Below are positions 8,032 through 16,620 of a DNA stretch of 64,000 bases, piece after piece. Positions within the stretch are counted from its first letter, which is position 1; the number at the start of each line of letters is the position of its first letter. The translations under genes and the position numbers were made by a program. The notes under the pieces are model-generated. The model made no database searches, had not been told where the DNA came from, and saw only the letters and a list, made by a program, of their open reading frames with translations. The DNA is from Rhizobium sp. BK376. Its GTDB lineage: Bacteria > Pseudomonadota > Alphaproteobacteria > Rhizobiales > Rhizobiaceae. The stretch lies in assembly GCF_004341625.1 (NCBI RefSeq), contig NZ_SLZG01000013.1, positions 62,001 to 126,000 on the forward strand, written 5' to 3'.

Positions 8032-9966
8032 ATGTACTTGCAACGCGTTAAGATCGAGAATTTCCGTATTTTCGAGAACTTTGAAGTCGATTTAAACAAG
8101 ACGTTGAACATCATCGTCGGTGAGAACAATTCCGGCAAGACCGCGCTAATCGATGCGATCCGGTACACACTGTCCTCAAGGACTGGCGAATGGTTGCGAA
8201 TTCTCGAAACGGATTTCCGGAGAGGCGCCACCAGATTTTCAATCAGGCTGAAATTCGCCGACCTCTCCACGCAGCAAGCAGCCGCCTTCCTCGAACATCT
8301 GACATTCGAAGAGACAGGGGAGCAACACAGACCTTTTCTGTACGTGACACTCGCCGCAGAGCTCACAGAGCAGATCGTCAGGGGAACGAGGCAAATCCGC
8401 TCTGACATCCGATCAGGGGCATCCGGTGAAGGACCGTCAATAGAACGCGAAGCGCGCGAGTATTTGTCGGGAACCTACCTTAAGCCCCTGCGTGACGCCG
8501 AGGCCGAACTCAGCGGCGGTCGCGGCTCGCGCCTCGCACAGGTCTTGAACGCCGCAGAGAGCTTTCGCAATGCAGCGCATGTTAACAGCCTCCTCGACGC
8601 GGTTATTCAGGCCAACGTCACGATCCTGGGCAACCCGGGCATCGCAGACAGCCTCGCGCGTATCAAGACACAGCTCAAAGGCTTGGATTTCGCCAATACT
8701 CCGCTGAGCCCCATCATCGAGATTGTTGGAGGCACCGATCTCGAGGCATTGGGCCCAGTTGAGCGTAAGCAGATGCTGAAGGCTGTTCTCGAGCGGCTAC
8801 AGTTGCTTATCGACGAGAGCGAACGGATGCAGGGTCTGGGATATAGCAATCTGCTGTTCATGGCCACGGAACTCTTGCTGCTAGAGGAGGAGCAGGATGA
8901 CTTTCCAATGCTACTAATCGAGGAGCCCGAAGCGCACCTCCATCCGCAGTTACAAATGAAATTCCTGAAAGCTATCCGCGAGGGCTTTGGAGGAATTGGA
9001 AAACCTGCATTGCAGAGCATCCTTACGACACACAGCCCGAACCTTGCATCAAAGTCCGATCTTGGGAGCCTGATCATTATGTCGGGTGGAAAGGCGTTTC
9101 CGCTTCGGAAAGGACACACCGAGCTGGGCGACGACGATTATGTCTTCCTTGAGAAATTTCTAGACGTCACGAAAGCCAACCTGTTCTTCGCCAAGGGCGT
9201 CATCATCGTGGAGGGTGACGGCGAAAATATTCTGTTGCCAACTATAGCTAAGCTCCTGGGCAGGCCGCTCGATGACTACGGCGTCTCGATCGTTAATGTC
9301 GGAAGCACCGCCTTTGCCCGCTACGCAAACATTTTCAAACGCCGAAACCTGGGCGATGCGCAACATGTCGGCAGCTGGCTTCCGATCCCGGTTGTTTGCG
9401 TTAGGGACATGGATCTGCGGCCGGAAGGCGCCAAGATCGCTGAGGATAATCCATTTGGGTTCATCCCATACAAACCGAGGGGCGCGGTCTATTGGGAATC
9501 GCACTACGATGGAAATGCAGAAGCGAGGACAGCTTGGGTCACCAATCGCAAGCAGCCCCAAGGTCAAAACGTGCGTGTCGAGATCTCTGACCATTGGACT
9601 TTTGAGTATTCGCTACTGATGGCCGGTCTGTCTGCCGAGGTCCACGAGGCCGCGCCGGGAGCGGATGTCCCATTCGCCCAACTGCCGGCTGATCCTACAG
9701 AGCGGGCCCTGACGATCTACGGCCGAATTTCGGTAGACAAGTCCAAGACTGAGACGGCCTATAAACTTGGCCCGATCCTCGAGCGGCGTTTCACAGCGCA
9801 ACTTGCACCGGCACCAGCGGGTGAGACCGAGCAGCAGGCAGAAGAGCGGCACCATCAGAACACGCAACTCGTCGAGCAAACGCGACAAGATCTACGCGCG
9901 GCGCTACCATCATATCTGGTTCGCGCCATCGACTATGTCACTGGGCTCATCGCTGATGGAGCATGA
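8032..9966 (+). CDS. gajA: Gabija GajA-like OLD-family ATPase/TOPRIM nuclease
   Basis: A 644-residue OLD-family protein: ABC-type ATPase followed by a TOPRIM nuclease domain. Walker A is GENNSGKT (30-37), Walker B lies near 294-298 (LLIEEPEAHLHPQ), and THSPNL follows. The TOPRIM part has VEGDGEN with E394 and E398, and RDMD with D459 and D461. In Gabija, GajA nicks phage DNA when cellular nucleotides fall. A GTG at 8020 is in frame, but the ATG at 8032 is chosen because GGGGGAAGC sits directly before it. The stop is 6 bp before the helicase gene, the usual gajAB order. It is somewhat longer than the founding GajA. Confidence 0.82.
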   Translation: MYLQRVKIENFRIFENFEVDLNKTLNIIVGENNSGKTALIDAIRYTLSSRTGEWLRILETDFRRGATRFSIRLKFADLSTQQAAAFLEHLTFEETGEQHRPFLYVTLAAELTEQIVRGTRQIRSDIRSGASGEGPSIEREAREYLSGTYLKPLRDAEAELSGGRGSRLAQVLNAAESFRNAAHVNSLLDAVIQANVTILGNPGIADSLARIKTQLKGLDFANTPLSPIIEIVGGTDLEALGPVERKQMLKAVLERLQLLIDESERMQGLGYSNLLFMATELLLLEEEQDDFPMLLIEEPEAHLHPQLQMKFLKAIREGFGGIGKPALQSILTTHSPNLASKSDLGSLIIMSGGKAFPLRKGHTELGDDDYVFLEKFLDVTKANLFFAKGVIIVEGDGENILLPTIAKLLGRPLDDYGVSIVNVGSTAFARYANIFKRRNLGDAQHVGSWLPIPVVCVRDMDLRPEGAKIAEDNPFGFIPYKPRGAVYWESHYDGNAEARTAWVTNRKQPQGQNVRVEISDHWTFEYSLLMAGLSAEVHEAAPGADVPFAQLPADPTERALTIYGRISVDKSKTETAYKLGPILERRFTAQLAPAPAGETEQQAEERHHQNTQLVEQTRQDLRAALPSYLVRAIDYVTGLIADGA

Positions 9967-9972
9967 GCCCAG

Positions 9973-11880
9973 ATGATCACGATAGTCGAAAACGATATCG
10001 ATGAACTGCTTGCGGTCCTGAACCCTAACCGAGCAACCCCGTTGGTCCTCGATGCGTCGCGTCGGCAGGCGATGTGCGGCGATGGAGATGTCCAGGCATG
10101 CCCAGGCAGCGGAAAGACGACGTTGGTTGGCCTCAAGTTGCTGTGCCTGATCCGCAAATGGACCGCTCCGCAGCAGGGCATTTGCGTACTTACGCACACC
10201 AACGTTGCACGAGATGAAATCTTGAAATGCCTGTCGGGTCACCCTTCGGGTTTCTCCCTGCGAAGCTATCCTCACTTTATTGGGACGATCCAGGAGTTCA
10301 TCAACACGTATATCGCCATGCCATCGCTTCGATCAAAGGGCCTCACTGTCGCGCAAATCGACGATGACCATTGCGTGACCCGCTTGGAGCGTATGATTTC
10401 TGTCGGAGCTCGCGCATACTTGGCGAACCGGCATGCCTCGCTATCCGATCTTAGGTACAGATGGGAAGACGGCAACCTCATGCTCAAGACCCCAGCATTC
10501 GCGGGACCGTCACCGTCACCCTCATATGCAAATCTTTTGTCGATCAAGAGCCGCCTTCAGGCCGAAGGCGCATTCTTCTATTCCGAGATGTACGCTTATG
10601 CACATGAAGCCCTATCGTCGAACGCCGGCCTGACCGCCTCGCTGCGACACCGGTTCCCGGTTGTACTGATTGACGAAATGCAAGACGTGCAAAAGTTTCA
10701 AGACGATCTCATCAATTCGATTTTCGACCACCAATCGGTCCACTATCAACGATTTGGCGATCCGGACCAATCCATCTTTGACGGCGTCGGCGGGGAACTG
10801 CCGAATACAACGTACAATACTGCCGAGATGCAACCGATATCGGAAAGTCATCGATACTGCCCGGCAATCGCTGGCCAACTGAGGGGTTTGAGCAGCAGAA
10901 AGCTTCCACTCGACACAAGTTGCCAAGCATCGGAAGGAGATCCTGGTAGCGCAATTATCCTCTTCAGCGGCGCGACTCTTGACCAGGTGCTCGGCCGCTT
11001 TGCCGAAATTGTTGAAGAGCTTCCTGAGGAGCGTCGGCGGATCGTGAAGGCTGTGGGCGGCGTTGCGGAAAACAACGGCGAGGCGGCAGCTCCGTTGAAT
11101 ATTGGAAGCTACTGGCCTGGGTTCCAGCGAAATCTGCAGCCCCAAAGCCCGAAACCAAATTCGATGTGCCAGGCAGTAAGGCAGTCGATAGCCAACGGCA
11201 CAAGCGGCCCGGGACTGTCCCTCATCCTCGACGCGGTTGTAACCGCGTTTCGCCTTGCGAACGTCCGTTTCCGCAACCGGGCGGGACTAGAAACGTCCCC
11301 ATCCAGAGCCGGACTGTTCGACCACCTTCGCTCACTTAACATCTATTCGCCTCTTCGTCGCGAGATTGCACAATGGATGCTGGGAGCCGAACCCGTAGAA
11401 GACGAGTGGGACCTGAGAATGGAAGCGCTGCGCGACCTCCTACACCTCCCTGATAACAATGCCGACTTAAATAGCTTTCTTGCGTTCGATGGTACGGCCG
11501 CAGAAGGCGTCGAAGAGGTCGTATTCCAGGCAAATACCTTTGTCTCGCTAGGCGGGTTGCACGTAGAGCTGGCGACCATTCACAGCGTGAAAGGGGAAAC
11601 ACATGACGCCACACTTGTTTTGGAAACCAAATATCGCAGGCTATTCGACCTGAAAGAGATGCTTCCTCACATCATCGACCAAGCGCGTCCTGCTCCAGTT
11701 TTCGATCCTGCCCATCCACTGACGAACGTATCGATAAAGGCTTCGTTCATGAAAAAAGCGTTTGTCGCCTCGAGCCGGCCGAGACACCTACTATGCCTCG
11801 CCATGGGAAGAGACCGGATGACCGACGCTCAACGTCAAAGCCTGACGGCCGCAGGTTGGACCATCATCGATCTCGGATAA
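9973..11880 (+). CDS. gajB: Gabija GajB-like UvrD/Rep-type helicase
   Basis: A 635-residue superfamily 1 helicase. Visible motifs: CPGSGKTT (Walker A, K48), LIDEMQD with D234-E235 (motif II), GDPDQSIFDG (motif III), ESHRYCP (motif IV), TIHSVKGETHDATLVLE (motif V) and VASSRPRHLLC (motif VI). In Gabija this protein works with the OLD nuclease, sensing DNA ends or nucleotides. Only 6 bp separate it from the nuclease gene, so the two are coexpressed. It is longer than the founding GajB. An unrelated UvrD-type repair role is less likely given its partner. Confidence 0.82.
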   Translation: MITIVENDIDELLAVLNPNRATPLVLDASRRQAMCGDGDVQACPGSGKTTLVGLKLLCLIRKWTAPQQGICVLTHTNVARDEILKCLSGHPSGFSLRSYPHFIGTIQEFINTYIAMPSLRSKGLTVAQIDDDHCVTRLERMISVGARAYLANRHASLSDLRYRWEDGNLMLKTPAFAGPSPSPSYANLLSIKSRLQAEGAFFYSEMYAYAHEALSSNAGLTASLRHRFPVVLIDEMQDVQKFQDDLINSIFDHQSVHYQRFGDPDQSIFDGVGGELPNTTYNTAEMQPISESHRYCPAIAGQLRGLSSRKLPLDTSCQASEGDPGSAIILFSGATLDQVLGRFAEIVEELPEERRRIVKAVGGVAENNGEAAAPLNIGSYWPGFQRNLQPQSPKPNSMCQAVRQSIANGTSGPGLSLILDAVVTAFRLANVRFRNRAGLETSPSRAGLFDHLRSLNIYSPLRREIAQWMLGAEPVEDEWDLRMEALRDLLHLPDNNADLNSFLAFDGTAAEGVEEVVFQANTFVSLGGLHVELATIHSVKGETHDATLVLETKYRRLFDLKEMLPHIIDQARPAPVFDPAHPLTNVSIKASFMKKAFVASSRPRHLLCLAMGRDRMTDAQRQSLTAAGWTIIDLG

Positions 11881-11933
11881 TCTGCCTGACCGGCGGCACA
11901 TTCGACGCACCGCAGGAAACGCTCCCGGATCGA

Positions 11934-12234
11934 TCAAAGATGGCTTTTCGCCCAGATTAGCGCGCCGAGGGCGGCCGCCTTCGCGTCGTGCTCAGACGAA
12001 TACCATTTACGCCCCGCTTGCCGCTTTGTTGTACCACGGCGTGACACGGATACTCGATACCCATCAGTGCCGTGATGGGGCAACGCCTATCTCAACAGCC
12101 TGCAATCCCGCCTCCGCTGTCGCGAGTGCGGAAACCGTGACGGGAACAAATGGATACATGGCATGTTGCCGCGTTAAATCCACGGTGGTACGAAACGCCA
12201 ACAATAGGGCGACTGGCCGCCCTAGAGCGGCCAT
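11934..12234 (-). pseudogene. Possible frameshifted small gene
   Basis: A 56-codon frame from ATG 12234 to stop 12064 reads like protein (AALGRPVALLLAFRTTVD... ending VAPSRH). Immediately beyond, in another frame, coding-like sequence continues to a stop at 11934, ending WYSSEHDAKAAALGALIWA. A one-base shift near 12066 would join them into a product of about 100 residues. I do not recognise the family. This accounts for the otherwise empty stretch between the helicase gene and the next operon. It could also be chance. Confidence 0.3.
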
Positions 12235-12243
12235 GAGGCGTAG

Positions 12244-12585
12244 ATGTCAACAAAGGTTGTGAGGTGGCTGTTTTTCACGGTTTTGCTGTCGGTGGTCCCT
12301 ATTGTCGGGAGCTACGTATCGGGCACCGCGAACAACAAGCCTGATCTCTCGCTCTGGTCGGTCTTAGATCAGGGCGACCTTTATCTCCTTTGCACCGCTT
12401 TTTGCTGTGCAGGCCTCGGGGAACTGATAGGGCTTGGTGTCAAAAAAGGCGAGTTGGCCAAGATAATCGTAGGTAGAACGGCGACATTCCATATCCTCGC
12501 CTGCATTTTCCTTTACGTTCTGATCAGGAACCCGTCTCCGACGACGGACACACATTATCTCGTGTCGCTATGGGGTTCTTTGTAA
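12244..12585 (+). CDS. Small membrane protein, probably truncated by a frameshift
   Basis: A 113-residue protein with hydrophobic segments near residues 6-26, 46-66 and 78-98. Family unknown. Its stop at 12583 cuts what looks like a further segment: in the other frame the sequence continues as a hydrophobic stretch (FFVTGVIVSTTCIAL) to a stop at 12642-12644, which overlaps the start of the next gene. One extra G in the run at 12579-12582 would join them. Either the gene is broken or the base run is miscalled. First of three closely packed genes. Confidence 0.5.
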   Translation: MSTKVVRWLFFTVLLSVVPIVGSYVSGTANNKPDLSLWSVLDQGDLYLLCTAFCCAGLGELIGLGVKKGELAKIIVGRTATFHILACIFLYVLIRNPSPTTDTHYLVSLWGSL

Positions 12586-12633
12586 CTGGGGTTATCGTTT
12601 CGACAACGTGTATCGCGCTCTCGGAGATGCAAG

Positions 12634-12870
12634 ATGCTGCATGAATGGCTCTCATATGCGGCGATTGGCGTTGCGGTGCTAGGCGCTATCGCTAGCGTTA
12701 TTTCGACAGTGGTTGTTCGAATTGAGAAGCGAAGGCTGATGATTTCCGTTTCTGTAGACCGCCACTCACTCAGAATGAAGAAGGGAGAGGTCCAGCCGAC
12801 GTTCAGCGAAGAGGATGAACGCGAGCCGGCACGCTACTCTAGCCACGGCGGGCCTATCAGCGATGAGTGA
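12634..12870 (+). CDS. Small single-pass membrane protein
   Basis: A 78-residue protein of unknown family with one clear transmembrane segment (residues 8-28) followed by a charged cytoplasmic tail. Its start overlaps the probable end of the frameshifted upstream gene and its stop overlaps the next start (ATGAGTGA), so it sits in the middle of a coupled three-gene set. Confidence 0.5.
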   Translation: MLHEWLSYAAIGVAVLGAIASVISTVVVRIEKRRLMISVSVDRHSLRMKKGEVQPTFSEEDEREPARYSSHGGPISDE

Positions 12871-13144
12871 GTTTCATTTCGTGGCGATCATACTCACGAG
12901 CGCATCTGAAACCCGCGATCTGTCGAGGTTTGAGGAGCAGTTGGATCGCGCTCGCGATTGGGTGGAATTTCGCGATCAATCTTGGCTCGTGTGGACCGAA
13001 CAAACTAGTCGAACATGGTATCGCCGCATGAAGCCCCTTCTTCGAGAAGGGGACAACATCTTGGTTTTCGCCGCCGATATGAGCGATAGAGGAGGGTTGA
13101 TGCCAGAAGCGTTCTGGGAGTTTGTTCGAGCTAAAACGTCCTGA
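12863..13144 (+). CDS. Hypothetical protein, third gene of a small operon
   Basis: A 93-residue soluble protein beginning MSEFHFVAIILTSAS. The ATG at 12863 is chosen because it overlaps the preceding stop; an in-frame start lies 16 codons earlier. The body has a tryptophan-rich core (WVEFRDQSWLVWTEQ, TWYRRMKPLL, ILVFAADMSDRGG). I do not recognise it. Linked to two small membrane proteins, it may belong to a short accessory system. Confidence 0.55.
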   Translation: MSEFHFVAIILTSASETRDLSRFEEQLDRARDWVEFRDQSWLVWTEQTSRTWYRRMKPLLREGDNILVFAADMSDRGGLMPEAFWEFVRAKTS

Positions 13145-13413
13145 TCTTTGGGACAATGGAGCATATCGGAGAAACCAGTATAGCGCCGCCTCGGCGGGGT
13201 TTCGGGAATTCGCGCCACGGCGAAAGGGCGTCCTGAGGCAGCCATAGGAGCGGTCGAAGAGCGCGGGACTGACTGCGTAGCCCTGTGCCGTTCCGTCCTC
13301 TTTCGCACATGGTTCGCCATGGAAACGGCTGTAACCGCTGTTCCAGCCCCACGTTGTCCTTACCGTCCTAATCTGTGATCGGCTTTCCATGGACGAGCAA
13401 CGGGAGTTTCTCC

Positions 13414-13800
13414 ATGGAGAGTACATTGGAGTTTCTCACAACCAGGAAGTCTGGACGTGAGGTTCACCGGCACTGGCCTGATGAGGTCAAGGCGCAGATC
13501 GTTTCGGAAAGCTTGAGACCCGGTGCGATGGTGAATGAGGTCGCCGAACGCTTTGGATTGCGGGCGAACCGCCTTTCGACTTGGCGGACGATGGCGCGGC
13601 AGGGCAAGCTTGTTCTGCCTGCACCTGAGGATGCGATTGAGTTCGCAGCGGTAGTCGTCGATCCACCCGTTGTGGAGCCGCCAGTCAAAAAGGCCAGTCG
13701 CCCTGAGATCATCATCGGTTCCGTTACTATCCGCCTGGAAGAAGGCGCGTCTGCCGCCCGCATCGCCGCTGTCGCGCGTGCCTGCGCGGTTCCGGAATGA
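13414..13800 (+). CDS. tnpA: IS66 TnpA accessory protein
   Basis: A 128-residue IS66 OrfA with an N-terminal helix-turn-helix (HWPDEVKAQIVSESLRPG through ERFGLRANRLSTWR) as in the IS3/IS911 OrfA fold. It is required for transposition together with TnpB and TnpC. The ATG at 13414 is preferred to an upstream in-frame start at 13375. Its stop overlaps the tnpB start as ATGA. Confidence 0.88.
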   Translation: MESTLEFLTTRKSGREVHRHWPDEVKAQIVSESLRPGAMVNEVAERFGLRANRLSTWRTMARQGKLVLPAPEDAIEFAAVVVDPPVVEPPVKKASRPEIIIGSVTIRLEEGASAARIAAVARACAVPE

Positions 13801-14150
13801 TCTTTCCATCAAACCGCGTTCGGATCATGGTGGCGACCAAGCCGGTCGACTTCCGTAAGGGCCACGATGGCTTGGCGGCGCTAGTCAAGAACGAGCTGCA
13901 CAAGGACCCGTTCACGGGAACGGTCTTCGTATTCCGGTCGCGCAAAGCAGACCGATTGAAGCTGATCTACTGGGATGGCAGCGGTCTGGTGATGGCCTAC
14001 AAGCGGCTGGAGGAACACACGTTCTCCTGGCCAGGCATCAAGGATGGCCTGATGACCTTGGGCCATGCTCAGTTCGAGGCGCTGTTTGCAGGCCTCGACT
14101 GGCGTCGGGTTCATGCTGTGGAAGCGAAAGCGCCGGACGCCATCGAATAG
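13797..14150 (+). CDS. tnpB: IS66 TnpB (Orf2-like) protein
   Basis: A 117-residue protein of the IS66 Orf2 family, recognised by MVATKPVDFRKGHDGLAALV, VFVFRSRKADRLKLIYWDGSG and the closing TFSWPGIKDG region. Full length. It is translationally coupled to tnpA through ATGA. Confidence 0.92.
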   Translation: MIFPSNRVRIMVATKPVDFRKGHDGLAALVKNELHKDPFTGTVFVFRSRKADRLKLIYWDGSGLVMAYKRLEEHTFSWPGIKDGLMTLGHAQFEALFAGLDWRRVHAVEAKAPDAIE

Positions 14151-14218
14151 CTGCGGCACGATGACTCGGGCGGCAAATTCCGACGGCGAAGCGACACTGG
14201 CTTTGATAGAGTTCAACC

Positions 14219-15754
14219 ATGTTGGACGCCACCGATCTTCCCGACGATATTGCTGCCCTGAAGGCGATGCTGATCGCGGCGCAAGCCCGTGAGGTTCGTA
14301 AGGACGAGCGGATCGAAAGGCTGGAGAAGCTTGTTGCCGCTTTCAAGCAGGCTGCCTTCGGCCGCAAATCCGAGAAGACCGACCCTGAACAGTTCAACCT
14401 CGCACTGGAGGACCTGGAAACGGCCATCGCGGCCGTCCATGCCGAAGACGAAGCGGATAGCCTTCCGGGGAAGCCGCACCCCAAACCACGCGCCGCCAAT
14501 CGCGGCTCTCTTCCGGCCCATCTTCCTCGTATCGAGGAGATCATCGAGCCGGAAAGCTTGATCTGCGCCTGTGGCGGTTGCCTGCATTGCATCGGCGAGG
14601 ACGTGTCCGAGCGGTTGGATGTGGTTCCAGCGCAGTTCCGCGTCATCGTCACTCGCCGCCCCAAGTATACCTGCCGTGCCTGTACTGATGGCGTTGCTCA
14701 GGCTCCAGCGCCTGCACGATTGATCCACGCCGGATTGCCGACAGAGGCGACTATCGCTCATGTGCTGGTGTCCAAATACGCCGATCATCTGCCGCTTTAC
14801 CGGCAGGCCCAGATCATGAGCCGCCAGGGCATCGATCTCGACCGCTCGACACTCGCCGATTGGGTCGGTCGGGCTGCTTTCGAATTGCGCCCGGTGTTCA
14901 ACGCTCTTATCGCCGATCTGAAGCGGTCGATGAAGCTGTTCATGGACGAGACCCGTGCGCCGGTGCTCGATCCCGGCTCCCGTAAAACCAAAACCGGATA
15001 CTTCTGGGCTCTGGCCCGTGATGACCGACCGTGGGGCGGAGGTGCGCCGCCAGGTGTCGCCTTCACTTATGCGCCCGGTCGCGCTGGGCTACATGCCGAG
15101 CGGATATTGCAAGGCTTCACGGGCATCCTTCAAGTGGATGGTTACGCCGGATATAACCGGCTGATCGCACCCGACCGTGTCGGTCCCAATATCCAGCTTG
15201 CCTATTGCTGGGCACACGCTCGGCGCAAGCTGGTCGAGATCACTCGCACTGGCTCCGCGCCGATTGCCGAGGAAGGCGTCAAGCGGATCGGTGAACTCTA
15301 TCGCATCGAAGCGGAGTTGCGCGGTCTCTTCCCCGAAGTTCGCCTGGCTGGAAGGCAGGAAAGATCAGCACCGCTAATCACTGACATGCGGACGTGGCTC
15401 ACGCATCATCGCGCCCACGTCGCTGGCAAGTCGCCGCTCGGTGAAGCGCTCGCCTATATCGCCAAATTCTGGGACGGCCTCTGCGTGTTCTTGACCGACG
15501 GTCGTATCGAGATCGACAACAATAGTGTCGAGAGAACTATCCGGCCGATAGCGCTCAACCGCAAGAACGCACTCTTTGCCGGACATGACGCGGGAGCGGA
15601 GAACTGGGCGACCATCGCCTCGCTCATCGAGACGTGCAAACTCAATGCTGTTGATCCGCTTGCCTATCTAACCGCCACGCTCACCGCCATCGTCAACGGT
15701 CACAAACAAAGTCAGATCAATGAACTGCTGCCTTGGAATTACAAGAGGAAGTAA
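14219..15754 (+). CDS. tnpC: IS66 transposase TnpC
   Basis: The 511-residue DDE transposase. N-terminal leucine-rich coiled coil (FKQAAFGRKSEK region), a CxCGG zinc-binding section near residue 118, then the core with HLPLYRQAQIMSRQGI, FMDETRAPVLDPG, CWAHARRKLVE and the C-terminal IEIDNNSVERTIRPIALNRKN. The length is normal and no stop interrupts it, so the element may be active. Confidence 0.94.
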   Translation: MLDATDLPDDIAALKAMLIAAQAREVRKDERIERLEKLVAAFKQAAFGRKSEKTDPEQFNLALEDLETAIAAVHAEDEADSLPGKPHPKPRAANRGSLPAHLPRIEEIIEPESLICACGGCLHCIGEDVSERLDVVPAQFRVIVTRRPKYTCRACTDGVAQAPAPARLIHAGLPTEATIAHVLVSKYADHLPLYRQAQIMSRQGIDLDRSTLADWVGRAAFELRPVFNALIADLKRSMKLFMDETRAPVLDPGSRKTKTGYFWALARDDRPWGGGAPPGVAFTYAPGRAGLHAERILQGFTGILQVDGYAGYNRLIAPDRVGPNIQLAYCWAHARRKLVEITRTGSAPIAEEGVKRIGELYRIEAELRGLFPEVRLAGRQERSAPLITDMRTWLTHHRAHVAGKSPLGEALAYIAKFWDGLCVFLTDGRIEIDNNSVERTIRPIALNRKNALFAGHDAGAENWATIASLIETCKLNAVDPLAYLTATLTAIVNGHKQSQINELLPWNYKRK

Positions 15755-15854
15755 TATGGCCCTGAAGACTGCAGTCCGCCAATGCGACATGTAGCCAGGC
15801 CGCAGGCAATCTATAAAAGATGACATGAGTTATCGCCGACGCTAGGATCGGTAC

Positions 15855-16154
15855 ATGCCACTCCATCCAGACATCCTCAGATTCGCCAGCGCACTTCGCG
15901 AACTTGAGACGCATCTGTGCGCGAATGATGCGCCTCACTGGGCTCATCACATAGCAAGATGCGCAGCCTCGATTGAACAGTCTGATTATTACGGAGTTGA
16001 ACGCTTCCTTGGGCTTTTCGGTGGGATGGGTTCGTTGAACGATCTTATTCTCCATCGCAATGGCCAAATGCTTACTACCGAGAATGACGAGTTGCGCACA
16101 TTGCTGACGCGAAGCTATGAGATGGCCGATGCGCTCCGCCGCGAGCGACTATGA
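15855..16154 (+). CDS. Hypothetical protein
   Basis: A 99-residue, probably all-helical protein beginning MPLHPDILRFASALRELETHL, with a GLFGGMGSLNDLILHR motif at 53-68. I believe similar small proteins occur in rhizobial accessory DNA but cannot name a function. Its stop overlaps the start of a tiny downstream frame. Confidence 0.6.
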   Translation: MPLHPDILRFASALRELETHLCANDAPHWAHHIARCAASIEQSDYYGVERFLGLFGGMGSLNDLILHRNGQMLTTENDELRTLLTRSYEMADALRRERL

Positions 16155-16243
16155 GCAGGCTCGGCAAATTCTACGGTAAGGTCGTAAGCGCTCTACTTTT
16201 GCCACGCAATGCCGACGAATGGCGCAAATTTTTCGTCAAGTAG
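16151..16243 (+). CDS. Possible 30-residue small protein
   Basis: Begins with ATGA overlapping the stop of the preceding gene and encodes a basic 30-residue peptide (MSRLGKFYGKVVSALLLPRN...). The coupled start is the main reason to list it. It could be the 3' tail of an older, longer gene. Confidence 0.3.
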   Translation: MSRLGKFYGKVVSALLLPRNADEWRKFFVK

Positions 16244-16324
16244 GCTGAAATCTATGAAGCCCACCCATACAGAGGGTCAAGGTGCGATTAGAACACCGCT
16301 TACAAACGGCTGTTTGCACATGAA

Positions 16325-16573
16325 ATGCCACTGACGACGGAATGGGGCCGCTACGAGACGTTGACGACTGTTTCTGGGCTTGCTCGATCGCTGATGCATG
16401 GCTGGCCCATGGACGGCCGCGGCGATGCCTACATTACCGCCCTGATGGTCTGCGAGGCCGTTCTATCGGGTGGCGAGGACGATACGGCGGACCATGCCCG
16501 CGAGACGTTCATAGACGCCGCCTATGCCGCTGGTCTGTCAGTCTTCGATCCTAACGACGGTCCCGATTTCTGA
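16325..16573 (+). CDS. DUF982 family protein
   Basis: An 82-residue protein matching the DUF982 pattern common in Rhizobium plasmids: ARSLMHGWPMDGRGDAYITALMVCEAVLSG followed by ARETFIDAAYAAG. Function unknown; the family is expanded in rhizobia. It stands alone downstream of the IS66 region. Confidence 0.7.
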   Translation: MPLTTEWGRYETLTTVSGLARSLMHGWPMDGRGDAYITALMVCEAVLSGGEDDTADHARETFIDAAYAAGLSVFDPNDGPDF

Positions 16574-16620
16574 ATCGAAAGGCTACGCTGTGGAGGCATC
16601 CTAGAGGTCGTTCCTAAGCC

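Larger units (their letters stand above)
13414..15754 (+). mobile_element. IS66-family insertion sequence
   Basis: Three genes in the canonical IS66 order tnpA-tnpB-tnpC, all open. The coordinates span the coding part only; I could not fix the terminal inverted repeats or the 8-bp target duplication. The flanks 13145-13413 and 15755-15854 hold no other gene. Confidence 0.85.

Noticed and set aside
13259..15790. GGACTG-containing segments on both sides of the IS66 genes as possible terminal repeats
   Set aside because: Only about 9 of 21 positions match and no 8-bp target duplication flanks them.
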